A stretch of DNA of 64,000 nt from Aedes albopictus (lineage: Eukaryota > Arthropoda > Insecta > Diptera > Culicidae). The notes under the pieces are model-generated. The model was not told the origin of the DNA, ran no database searches, and saw nothing but the letters and a program-made list of their open reading frames with translations. Every line of letters begins with the position of its first letter. Positions within the stretch are counted from its first letter, which is position 1. A program made the position numbers and the translations under genes. Positions 48,428-57,443 of the stretch are shown piece after piece. The stretch is from assembly GCF_035046485.1 (NCBI RefSeq), contig NC_085136.1, forward strand, positions 80,989,734-81,053,733, in the 5' to 3' direction.

Positions 48428-49649
48428 CTGTTTATTTTTCACCGTCCATAAAATAATGACCTTCTAATGTCGGATGCTGCTGCTCTTTTCCTTTCGCCGG
48501 AAGCAAGCGATCGTCTTCCGAGTAAATTGAGTGTTTCGGGCAGAAATGACATTTGTTTTACCATGGCGAAATGGGAGACCTTTACACCCCGTAGCGAACC
48601 GGCAATAAATGACGGTCGTGCAAGTTTGATTAAGTTCGCAACAAGGGAAATCATTCCCATGAGAATGTGGCAACTCATTTCCAACAGCAAGTACATTGTA
48701 TCCAACCATATAACTAGGCACTTCTGGTTGCAGTAATCTTAAGGCTGCAAAGTTAAAATTGCCACGGCTTGAAAGTCAATTTCGGGTGCCTGCTGCTGCA
48801 TGCCGCCACACAAAAAGAAGTCTATAAAACCCTTGTTCCAAACAGAACAAAATGCTACAAAACAGCGCCACTGCACCGTTGTCGTCGATTTGGTGTGCAA
48901 TTTTCCATGCTTTTGTACCTATAAACTAACAACTGTGTGGAGAACCGAGACACATTCACCATTCTCAATCTACCGAAATGCTAGAGCTAGGCGAAAAGCT
49001 ACCACAACGGCGACGGCGACGGCCTGTGGAGGTTCCACGGCAGCTGCTTCATTCTCGGCAAACTTCTTTCGGCGCAAACACACTTTTATAGTTGTTTGAG
49101 ATTTGTTTTGCTGTTGCTGCTACAGCAGCAGCGGCAGCTGCAATTGCAGCTTTTAGATATAACAGTTTCCGTTCCAGAAAGCACTCCGCCACCGTTCCTC
49201 TGCACTCCGATCATATGGCTGCAAGCACAGTACTACAATTGGTAGGTATGCCTATGATATGATATAGACAAGACAGATTCGAGAGGATAGAGCAGTTGGC
49301 GGAATGAGAACCTTGGGTATTTGTCATGAAACTGGATCTTGTCACGGGGCGCGTGAAGGGCTTATTCAGTTTTGATTTTTTTTTTTTGCTTCAAACTAGA
49401 TGTGTAATGCATCACTACCTACCAGCTTCTAGTTTCCTTTCGAACATTTCCCGCATAAGATTGCACTCAAATGCTTCGAATGCTTCTCGGTATACCTCTT
49501 TGTTCTTAAGGACAAACGTCTTGGAATTCCAAATCAACACCCGAATTTGCACCTGAACCACAAATGCGCAGATCTCAAGAAGTAAACTTGCTTGCAGTGA
49601 GGCTTCTAACAAATTCGTCCTTAATGCTCAAACTCACCTTACCTTGGTC
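48428..49649. other. Unique island, possible regulatory or UTR sequence
   Basis: About 1.2 kb of non-repetitive sequence with CAGCAGCAGCGGCAGCTGC near 49120-49145. 48438-48736 is open on both strands (88-89 codons each) without a recognised motif. Not enough to call a gene. Confidence 0.4.
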
Positions 49650-50225
49650 AGACTAAGGCCTGCCTGCGTGTCCTCTGCTGTACGTAGGAGTCGTCTCTTT
49701 TCTACTGGGTTCATGGATGTTTGTCTCCAGTTCCGCACTCTGCGAAGGGTTCGCAGATCGTCCTCAACTTGATTGACCAACCTAGCTCGATGCGCACCAC
49801 GTCTTCTTGTACCGGTCGGATGACTCGAGAACCATTTTAGTCGGGTTGCTATCCAACAACCTGATGACGTGACCCGCCCACCGTAACCTCCCGATATTCG
49901 CGGTGTGAACGATGGTTGGTTCTCTCAGCAGCTGATGCAGCTCGTGGTTCATTCGCCATGGATTTTCTGCCACAATGCGTCTCTGACTCTGCTGGTGTCG
50001 TTGTCGGCGGTCACCAGTGACCCCATGTACACGAATTCTTCAACCGCCTCGATTTCATCATCGTCGATAAAAATTCCGGGTGGCCGGCGCGGTAATTTCT
50101 CCCTTAATCCCTTTTCCATCATGTACTTTGTTTTCGGCACATTTATAACTCATCTGATTTTCCTGGATTCATTATTTAGTCAGATGTACGTTTCCGCCAT
50201 CGTCTCAAATTTACGAGTTTTAATT

Positions 50226-50849
50226 TTAACCCTCTAATACCCAATCCCGCCTTTAGACGGGGTATAGTTTGAGCATTTTTGTAATTTTTGTTTCGTGGAA
50301 AATGGATTTTTTTATATTTTTGGCTGATATTTGGGACTGTTCTGTATATCTCAAAACGGTTTTTGGTGTATTTTAAAGCGTATTTACATTTTTTAAAAAT
50401 CATTGAAAAATTGATGTTTTAGTCACCTTTAAGAAGTCATTGTTTATTTTCTATTGAAACGCTACAATTAACATATTTTAATTTTTTCCCAAATCATTCT
50501 ATCCTTGTTTAATAGTTTAAGGGAATCGAATACACTCTAAAACTATTTTCCTTAAAATTACACGGAAAATAAAATTTTCTGTGAAAAAAATTTAAAATAA
50601 TAATAATTCAACAATAATCATAAAATCTCAAAATGTTTTCATCTAAAAAAATCCATCCCCCAAATTGGCTTCCAGGAAAAATATAAAAGTGTGGGGATGT
50701 TCAAAAATAAAAATTAGAAAAATCAAAAACTGAAATTCACAAAATCGAGAATTAAAAAGAATCATCTTCCAAAACATGTTTAAATCGATTTTAGATGACG
50801 AAAAATGATATTTAGATCAAAATCAAAAATTTGGGTATTAGAGGGTTAA
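50226..50849. mobile_element. 624-bp TTAA-flanked element (CCCTCTAATACCC ends)
   Basis: TTAACCCTCTAATACCCAA at the left and its complement at the right. The interior is AT-rich without a frame longer than about 75 codons. TTAA and CCYT ends fit a non-autonomous piggyBac-type element. Inserted in the dead reverse transcriptase. Confidence 0.85.
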
Positions 50850-51011
50850 TACGTGACTACGTGAAATCGTACCACTCGTGTTTATTCTCGGTCTCGCTCT
50901 CCTTATCACACCTTCTACGGCGATGTTAAACAGCAAAAACTTCAAGATTTGAAGGGACTCGAAAGAGTCCCTGGTATTCAAATTACGCACATCATTCGAT
51001 CCATCCCTAGT

Positions 51012-51158
51012 CAATCAGTGATCGTATAAGATGTTGCATAAGATGTTAAAGTGGAGACGATATGCGTACATTTTACATGCACCTAAATGAAGGCATGCAT
51101 GCATATGGCCTCCGCTTTATCATCTTATGCAACGTATTATACGATTACTGGTTGTCTG
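51012..51158. mobile_element. ~145-bp MITE in the reverse transcriptase
   Basis: CAGTGATCGTATAAGATGTT at the left is mirrored by CATCTTATGCAACGTATTAT then ACGATTACTGG at the right. AGTC stands near both outer ends and may be the target duplication. Exact tips are uncertain by a few bases. Confidence 0.7.
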
Positions 51159-51279
51159 AGTCGTCGCTCTGATCAATCGTATCAGTTCATCCGGGAATCC
51201 GTAATCTTGCATAATCTGCCATAGCTGTTCTTGATCGATTGTATCATGCGGCGATTTGAAACCGATGAACAATTGATGG

Positions 51280-51505
51280 GGGTCTCCAGTTTGCCAAGTG
51301 GTTAATGCTATGGATCACTCATCCGGAGACGGTGGGATCGATTCCCATTCGGGTCGGGAAAATTTTCTCGAATCCCTGGGCATTATGTATCATTGTCCTT
51401 GCCCCACAAGATATAAATTCATGCAATGGCAGGCAAAGAAAGCTCTTCAATTAATAACTGTGGAAGTGCTCAAAGAACACTAAGTTGAAGAGAGGCAAAT
51501 TCGCA
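51280..51505 (+). repeat. tRNA-derived SINE, Feilai-like
   Basis: A tRNA-like head with TTGCCAAGTGGTTAATGC (A box) and GGTGGGATCGATTCCCATTC (B box), then a body with GCTCTTCAATTAATAACTGT and GTGCTCAAAGAACACTAAG. The body wording matches the Aedes SINE Feilai as I remember it. It truncates the dead reverse transcriptase. Confidence 0.65.
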
Positions 51506-51836
51506 ATATAACTTCCAAATTCGCATTCTGCGTACTGCGATGATTAAGTGATTTTCAACATGTTATGACAGCTCTACTGACAGCTCTACTGACCCCAGCA
51601 CTATCCGTAATATCCCCGGAATGGTTCCGGCTATTGCATGGTCACTTGAGAATATTAAACTAGCACCAATTTATGATCGATTGAGGGCGACTTAAAAAAA
51701 TGGATGAAAATTGACGATATGTCAGCATTTTGAAAATGAGTTATCGGGGTTCGGGTACACGAAGGTTAATGCACGTATATTGCCTCCACTTTTGCACGCA
51801 TGAGGCTTACCATTATGCGATAAAACTTATACCTTT

Positions 51837-52019
51837 AGATGCTGTCCATAAACTACGTAGACTCATTTTGGCCATCTCAAACCCACCCCCTCCCTCTCGT
51901 AGACTTTTGTCCATACAATATTTTCGAAATTTTTATGGAGCGTAGACTTTTGGTCTACCAAAGCCCCCCGCCCCCCCCCCCCCCCCTTGGAGTCTACGTA
52001 GTTTATGAACAGGCCCTTA
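51837..52019. mobile_element. MITE with CTGTCCATAAACTACGT ends
   Basis: GCTGTCCATAAACTACGTAG with inverted CCTGTTCATAAACTACGTAG; TA lies near both tips. The interior has a 20-base run of C. Related to the element at 62966-63140. Confidence 0.8.
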
Positions 52020-52029
52020 GTTGTCATGA

Positions 52030-52140
52030 ACTTCGTTTTACGTGTGAATTGGTTGTCTGGGTTTTGGGAGCGTTTCAAGGGGTTTCATGGTGTTTCGAGG
52101 AGATTTCAGAGGCGCTTAAGGAGATTACAAGGGCTTCTGG
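52030..52140. repeat. Short stretch of the GAAACCCC-type degenerate repeat
   Basis: GTTTCAAGGGGTTTCATGG and GAGATTTCAGAGGCG units, the complement of the CCCTGAAAC type. It is followed by an ATTT microsatellite at 52144-52164. Confidence 0.7.
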
Positions 52141-52266
52141 GGGATTTATTTATTTATTTATTTATACGTCAACAGGTTAAAATACAAACCCCAATGACAT
52201 GTACGCCCATCTTACTCTAACACAATACATTCTTAAATCTTTTCTTATTTACTACACGAGAAACAC

Positions 52267-52864
52267 TGTTTGGGGCTCCGCAGTGCCTCAAACGGGGATT
52301 TTCTTCCTCGCAAGAAAGAAATACACGGTAGTACTTTACACTAAAGCACTTTATTCTACTTCAAACTATGCGTTGTCGAAGCCACGCAAACGCTTATACA
52401 CTTCTACTTCGCGTTGTCGAAGCCACGCGAACGCTTGTACGCTTCCAAATTATCCTTCACTTCTTGACCGTTTGCCGGGTCAAATCAGACTATTTCGATG
52501 TTCGGTGTTTCTGCTCTCCTTATATAGTACTCTAGAATGTATCCAGAATGTTCCACAACACTCCCGGAGAGAACATTCTAGAATCTTCCGTCAATCTGGC
52601 TGCACTGTCTGAAGGAAGCCACTCACGAGTCACTCACGCGCGGCTTGCACACGTTCGTCTAACTGGGTGCCGCCGCGATGACGCGCGCTCGCTCTCAGCT
52701 GTCATCTTCAATCATCATCGCAATCATCGTCGGTGGTGAGTGGTCCCGCACTGGGCTCGCTGTCGCCGCCGTGTTTACGTTTGTGGGAACTTGAGTGACG
52801 CTGATCAATCTCGTAGGGGAATATGGGGCACATTTTCCACCGGAGCGTCCGATGGGCGCGAACA
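52267..52864 (-). repeat. 3' LTR
   Basis: 598 bp, the same length as the copy at 56423-57020, and I found no base difference in the stretches compared. On the minus strand it starts TGTTCGCGCC and ends CCCAAACA. It contains a TATA box, AATAAA (52350-52355) and two 41-bp direct repeats starting GCGTTGTCGAAGCCACGC at 52370 and 52411. Confidence 0.95.
52350..52355 (-). promoter_or_regulatory. Polyadenylation signal in 3' LTR
   Basis: AATAAA on the minus strand, about 165 bases downstream of the TATA box, the correct order for U3-R-U5. Its twin in the 5' LTR is at 56506-56511. Confidence 0.7.
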
Positions 52865-55364
52865 TACTGCCCCCGGGCTGGAAGCATTCCTGTCGAAGCA
52901 AAGGCATCGGATAACGTTTGTCTTCTCTGTTACTGAATCGCAGCGGTTGTTGGATTTTTGCTTCTCCAGTCAAGTCAAGAATTCGTTGGCGATGTACGGT
53001 TTCCATCGGCCACTTGGAATTCTCCTTCCGGGTGCGGTACAGGCAGCAAAATCTGATTTCCAGCTTCCCTCCGACAGTTTTCCGAACGGATTGCTGGCCG
53101 AATAATGCGCATTCGGTTCCCTCTTCCCTTGACTGCACTATCTTGGTAGGCAGTACGACGCAAAACATCTCTTTCATGTTGACTGCAGTTCCAGCATGTC
53201 CTTCCTTGGCTGGGCTGAGTTGCTCGACGATCATTTCAGAGCGAGACCTCGAATCGTTCCTAGAAATCATTGGTGGTGGTTTCGCCGGCTTGGTGTGCCA
53301 CTTCCTTGTGATCTTCAGTCTTTGAAGGTCATGGAACCTTCCCTTCTCGCTGTTACTGTCAAAAACCGTGACACGTACAGCAGTGTCCAGAGCCAGCATC
53401 ACGCTGACTACTGTAACAGTTCCACACTCCATGGTCTCTGAGCCCTTGGGAAACACCACTGGCTTTACCGATGTCTTCACATACGACGGCTTAAAGGGCT
53501 CCACCTGAGCGGATTCCACTTGGTGGAAAACTAGGTCGAGGACTGTCACAGGTGAGAGCTCTTCGTGTGACAGCAGACGCGGTTCGTCCAGAACGATCTC
53601 CCATTGAGTTACAGCTGTTGCACCACACAATGGCTTTACGTGAGACAACTCATCCTGAGCGATCCCCACGTGCCTCGGGTTCTCTGCAGTGGAATCTGGC
53701 AGATCATCACTGCACAGCTTGCAATAATCCTTGTAAGCGGATTCGGGTTCCACGGCGGATGTCGCAGTGCGCAGAGGGTATTCTACGCAGAACAAATCAG
53801 AGAGCTCCTCCTGAGCGGACTCTGACTCTTCCTTGCTTGCCGTGGACTCGATTGTACATGAGGCGAGGTTCGTCAGCTCCAGTACGGACGATCTAGTCTG
53901 CATTCTCTGGGGGAAGTCGGATTCTTCGACGAAAGTTGCAGTGTGAACGGGCTGTTCCACACTGGACGGACCAGAGAGCTTCTCCTGAGCAAGCTCTGGG
54001 CACTTCACGGCTGCCACTGTCACTGGCCTTATGCTGGACTCCACATGACGTAGCTGCTGCTCGATACTGGTTGGCTTGGAATGCTCCTTCTGAGCGGATT
54101 CCAGATGCTCAACGGATCTCGTAGAACGGACGATTGGATGTGGTTCCACACTTGATTGCCAGGAGTACTTCTTCTGAGAGTGCTCCGAGCGGTGCTGATG
54201 ATCAACTTCATGCAGTAGACCAGGAGCTGCTGATCCATCAGACTCAGCGGTGTCACTTGGTAAACCGGAGTGCTCCCCCCGAGCAGACTCCGACTGGTGA
54301 TGGTTTCGGACACTTACCGGCTTGCAGTGCTCCTTCTGAGCATTCTTCGGTTGGTGATATGATCGCACTCTCTGAGTCGATGGCACTACCCTGGGCGCGT
54401 CGGAGAGCTCCTCGCGACCACACTGCGATTGGTGGCGAATCCTCAATCTTCCTGAAGTTCTCCAATCCTTGCTGACCGATGGGATTACCTGGACGGGGAT
54501 CGCAGTGGCACTCGATAGCGGCATACAGGACTGGCTGGATTGCTTTGTCGGTGTCATCTCTGTCCGGAGGGAAGTCCGCTTCCAATCCACGCCTTGTCGA
54601 TCTTTACTGCATGGTACGCCACATCTCGTTGTGTGACGCGGTTCCTTCGTACAGGACGACCTATCGTGTTCACTGTAAACGTTGTTCGGTTCGTCCTTGG
54701 ACGTCTCAGAGATTGCCGGCGGCTCTAGACATGATGAGTCGAAGAGTTCTTCTGAGACGGACTTCACCTGATGCCGATTATGGAGGCTACCAAAAGCTCG
54801 GCACTCTCTCGGTTGCGACTTGGCTGTTGGCTGGGTAGGTGTCACAGTGTGATTTGCTGGCGTCACACTGGACCGATTGGAACACTCTCCTTGGGCGGAT
54901 TCCACGTTGTTGACGTTCGTCGCAACGTGATGCGACGGTACCACGTGGGACTTGTCAGATTGCTCCGATCTCTGCCTGCTTTGAAAGCTTTCCAAAACAA
55001 GCCGCTCACTTTCGCTGAGTTGGTACTTACCAGCCAAGCTCGCGGATAGCTTTTCTATCCTTAGCAGCGTTTCGATGTGTAGCCGGTCGAAGTCCATCTG
55101 CAGCTCTTCCTGCTCCTCGAACTCCGCTTCTGGGATCCGGTCCAAGATCTCCTGATGAAGCTTGGCGTACTCCTGGTAGTACGTGCCTAACTTCTTCTCG
55201 TACACCCGCAGGAGCGAAGATGTCATCTTCGACGAGTCGTGCTCTGCCTCCACCAGGTTTCCCAAGATGTGCCGGGCCTTCCGCGAGACCTGTTCACGGA
55301 GATGCATGAGCAGCTGTATCTCATGCATGGCGGGTGCTTCAAATTCCGGTGTGTGGGGTCTCAT
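52695..55364 (-). CDS. Gag-like repeat protein of a BEL-type LTR element, 889 codons
   Basis: The frame is open for 889 codons from an ATG at 55364; two codons of open frame upstream start with GTG and were not used. Residues about 10-110 are predicted helical and acidic-basic (LREQVSRKARHILGNL, then EEQEELQMDFDRLHIETLLR), the pattern of the N-terminal gag segment of Pao/BEL elements. Residues about 140-640 are low complexity and built from a degenerate unit with ESAQxEHSxPSSVE, seen about a dozen times. The C-terminal part near residue 830 ends in FQPGGSM at the polypurine tract, and the last ~55 residues are encoded by the LTR. I see no CCHC zinc knuckle, protease, reverse transcriptase or integrase motif. 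The absence of stops over 2.7 kb suggests a recent origin or selection on the protein. Function unknown; it may supply particle or RNA-binding function in trans or cis. Confidence 0.7.
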   Translation of the reverse strand: MRPHTPEFEAPAMHEIQLLMHLREQVSRKARHILGNLVEAEHDSSKMTSSLLRVYEKKLGTYYQEYAKLHQEILDRIPEAEFEEQEELQMDFDRLHIETLLRIEKLSASLAGKYQLSESERLVLESFQSRQRSEQSDKSHVVPSHHVATNVNNVESAQGECSNRSSVTPANHTVTPTQPTAKSQPRECRAFGSLHNRHQVKSVSEELFDSSCLEPPAISETSKDEPNNVYSEHDRSSCTKEPRHTTRCGVPCSKDRQGVDWKRTSLRTEMTPTKQSSQSCMPLSSATAIPVQVIPSVSKDWRTSGRLRIRHQSQCGREELSDAPRVVPSTQRVRSYHQPKNAQKEHCKPVSVRNHHQSESARGEHSGLPSDTAESDGSAAPGLLHEVDHQHRSEHSQKKYSWQSSVEPHPIVRSTRSVEHLESAQKEHSKPTSIEQQLRHVESSIRPVTVAAVKCPELAQEKLSGPSSVEQPVHTATFVEESDFPQRMQTRSSVLELTNLASCTIESTASKEESESAQEELSDLFCVEYPLRTATSAVEPESAYKDYCKLCSDDLPDSTAENPRHVGIAQDELSHVKPLCGATAVTQWEIVLDEPRLLSHEELSPVTVLDLVFHQVESAQVEPFKPSYVKTSVKPVVFPKGSETMECGTVTVVSVMLALDTAVRVTVFDSNSEKGRFHDLQRLKITRKWHTKPAKPPPMISRNDSRSRSEMIVEQLSPAKEGHAGTAVNMKEMFCVVLPTKIVQSREEGTECALFGQQSVRKTVGGKLEIRFCCLYRTRKENSKWPMETVHRQRILDLTGEAKIQQPLRFSNREDKRYPMPLLRQECFQPGGSMFAPIGRSGGKCAPYSPTRLISVTQVPTNVNTAATASPVRDHSPPTMIAMMIEDDS
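52865..52880 (-). promoter_or_regulatory. Polypurine tract next to 3' LTR
   Basis: On the minus strand CCCGGGGGCAGTA directly abuts the LTR start. The G-rich core is the expected primer for plus-strand DNA synthesis. The tract is short and lies inside the reading frame. Confidence 0.6.
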
Positions 55365-55370
55365 CTTCAC

Positions 55371-56401
55371 TTGTACGGACGGTGGTTGGTCGATAAGTCC
55401 TTTTTTCGGTGCTCACACAAGAATTCACCGACGGTGCCGATCTCCTTTGACCGGCGGAAATCCTCGACTGGTCACCTCGTTGACCAGGGGAACGACTTTG
55501 TTAGGACCGAACACCTCACTGATCGGCGGACGATCTTGTCCTTGGTGACTAGCACGGGCTGTCCTGCTTCCACTGATACCTCCTTGATCAGCAGAAGGCT
55601 TTTACGGTACCGATAGCAAGGCTCGCTGATCGGTATAAAATTGTCTCCTTGGTTGTCTTGCCGGCGGCAAGAATGACACATCCAGTGCCGATCGTCCACT
55701 GACCGGCGGTAATTCCTCTCGCCCGTTGATCAGGGAAGCACTTCTTCTGGGGCCGATGACCTCGTTGATCAGCAGGAAATCTTCTCGTTGGTGACGTCTT
55801 TACCGGCGGCAAAGATGTCACCCTTGATGCTCGTCGTACACTGACCGACAGGATTCCTCTTCGATGCGCTGGTGTCCTCACCGGCGGTAAGGACCGTTGA
55901 TACCGATCTCTCGTTGACCGGTACGAAACTCCTCGGCTGGTCTCCTCGATGACCAGCTGGACGCCTTGCTAGGACCGACCGACTCGTCGATCGGGGGGAT
56001 TCCTTCGACGGGAAGGTGTCTTTGCCGGCGACAAAGCAGTCACCGTTGGTGCCGATCATCCACAGACCGGCAGGGATTCCTCGACTGGTCGCCTCGTTGA
56101 CCAGGGGAACAACTCGCTGGTGCCGATCTCCTCGCTGACCAGCGTAAAATCCTCCAGGGGAAAGGATCTCGGTTCCACTGATCTTTCCTCGACCAGCAGA
56201 TATCTTCGTTGGGACCGACCGACTCGTCGATCGGTAGAAATCCTTCGATGGATGGTGTCTTTGCCAGCGGCAAAGAAGTCACCGTTGGTGCCGATCGTCC
56301 ACAGACCGGCAGGGATTCCTCGACTGGTCGCCTCGATGACCAGCAGGACGCTTCGGCGGTGAACCGGGGACTGTAGGCCGGTTCCACTCCACAGGTACGG
56401 T
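55371..56401 (-). repeat. Long 5' leader with internal tandem repeats
   Basis: Between the primer-binding site and the ATG lie about 1.03 kb with recurring GACCGGCGG, TTGACCAGG and CTCGTCGATCGG words. The clearest pair is a ~240-bp unit: GACCGACCGACTCGTCGATC begins near 55974 and again near 56214, each followed by TCACCGTTGGTGCCGATC and CAGACCGGCAGGGATTCCTC. Short open frames on the minus strand (56040-56469) translate these repeats and do not look like gag. Confidence 0.75.
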
Positions 56402-56419
56402 ATCCGGCTCGAAGGACCA
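56402..56419 (-). promoter_or_regulatory. Primer-binding site
   Basis: TGGTCCTTCGAGCCGGAT on the minus strand, three bases after the 5' LTR. It begins with TGG, as expected for pairing with a tRNA CCA end. I cannot name the tRNA from memory with certainty. Confidence 0.7.
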
Positions 56420-56422
56420 AAA

Positions 56423-57020
56423 TGTTTGGGGCTCCGCAGTGCCTCAAACGGGGATTTTCTTCCTCGCAAGAAAGAAATACACGGTAGTACTTTACACTAA
56501 AGCACTTTATTCTACTTCAAACTATGCGTTGTCGAAGCCACGCAAACGCTTATACACTTCTACTTCGCGTTGTCGAAGCCACGCGAACGCTTGTACGCTT
56601 CCAAATTATCCTTCACTTCTTGACCGTTTGCCGGGTCAAATCAGACTATTTCGATGTTCGGTGTTTCTGCTCTCCTTATATAGTACTCTAGAATGTATCC
56701 AGAATGTTCCACAACACTCCCGGAGAGAACATTCTAGAATCTTCCGTCAATCTGGCTGCACTGTCTGAAGGAAGCCACTCACGAGTCACTCACGCGCGGC
56801 TTGCACACGTTCGTCTAACTGGGTGCCGCCGCGATGACGCGCGCTCGCTCTCAGCTGTCATCTTCAATCATCATCGCAATCATCGTCGGTGGTGAGTGGT
56901 CCCGCACTGGGCTCGCTGTCGCCGCCGTGTTTACGTTTGTGGGAACTTGAGTGACGCTGATCAATCTCGTAGGGGAATATGGGGCACATTTTCCACCGGA
57001 GCGTCCGATGGGCGCGAACA
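56423..57020 (-). repeat. 5' LTR
   Basis: Twin of 52267-52864 at an offset of 4156 bp. As the 5' copy on the minus strand it carries the active promoter. Confidence 0.95.
56674..56682 (-). promoter_or_regulatory. TATA box of the LTR element
   Basis: TATATAAGG on the minus strand inside the 5' LTR, followed about 25-30 bases later by the likely start of R (GAAACACCGAACATC). The same box in the 3' LTR is at 52518-52526. GAATGTTCTCTCCGGGAG and GGAACATTCTGGATACATTC lie just upstream; their GAANNTTC-type words resemble heat-shock elements. Confidence 0.65.
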
Positions 57021-57110
57021 AACACTAAAGTCGAAAACATCATAACATTGATTAAAAACGCGGCACATAGGGTCTTGTACCATTTGGGCAGGTGTACGTA
57101 TTTTGGACAC

Positions 57111-57290
57111 GAGGAGCGGACCTGGTGTGATGGTTAAAGCACCCGACTATCACGCCGAGGGCCTGGGATCGAATCCCACTCCCGACAAACTCACAAACTG
57201 TGAGTTCTTCCTTCGGAAGGGAAGTAAAGCGTGGGTCCCGAGATGAACTAGCCTAGGGCTAAAAATCTCGTTAATACAGATAAAAAAAAA
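57111..57290 (+). repeat. Complete tRNA-derived SINE
   Basis: Head with CTGGTGTGATGGTTAAAGC (A box) and CTGGGATCGAATCCCACTCC (B box), a body with a GAGTTCTTCCTTCGGAAGG stem and CCGAGATGAACTAGCC, and a tail CTCGTTAATACAGATA plus nine or ten A. All parts of a tRNA-type SINE are present. A deleted copy is at 45141-45229. Confidence 0.85.
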
Positions 57291-57443
57291 TATGTTGGGC
57301 AATTGCCGCTATAGCTAAGTCAATTTCAAACCGATTGATTTGAAATTTTGTATAGATTTAGGCACGTACAGTATCTATCTCTGTACAAAAATTCAAATCA
57401 ATCGGTTTGAAATTGACTTAGTTATAGCGGCAAGTGCCCAAAA

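Larger units (their letters stand above)
49650..51275 (-). pseudogene. Dead RTE-type reverse transcriptase, interrupted by two MITEs
   Basis: Reading from the right on the minus strand: HQLFIGFKSPHDTIDQEQLW (51275-51180), then LSSPF and GVIRRA regions (51010-50860), then EAVEEFVYMGSLVTADNDTS (50140-49985), MNHELHQLLREPTIVHTA and GRLRWAGHVIR (about 49950-49850), and VEDDLRTLRRVRNWRQT near 49730. It is the same family as 8280-9707. The ETWTLR segment and the ADD box are deleted. A 624-bp TTAA element and a roughly 145-bp MITE are inserted, and the 5' side stops at a SINE. Non-functional. Confidence 0.85.
52267..57020 (-). mobile_element. Complete non-autonomous LTR retrotransposon, Pao/BEL type
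   Basis: Two 598-bp LTRs (TG...CA) bound a 3558-bp interior, with the 5-bp target duplication AACAC at 52262-52266 and 57021-57025. The TATA box, AATAAA, primer-binding site and polypurine tract all place the sense strand on minus. The one long frame begins with a gag-like helical segment and has no protease, reverse transcriptase, RNase H or integrase, so movement would depend on proteins of a complete relative. Assignment to Pao/BEL rests on the 5-bp duplication, the gag N-terminus pattern, the primer-binding site and the FQPGGSM end next to the polypurine tract. Confidence 0.9.

Noticed and set aside
52199..52739. 137- and 63-codon plus-strand frames, repeated at 56439-56895
   Set aside because: They lie in the two LTRs of the minus-strand retrotransposon and repeat because the LTRs do.
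52740..55616. Many plus-strand frames of 60-135 codons
   Set aside because: They are antisense shadows of the 889-codon minus-strand frame or of the leader.
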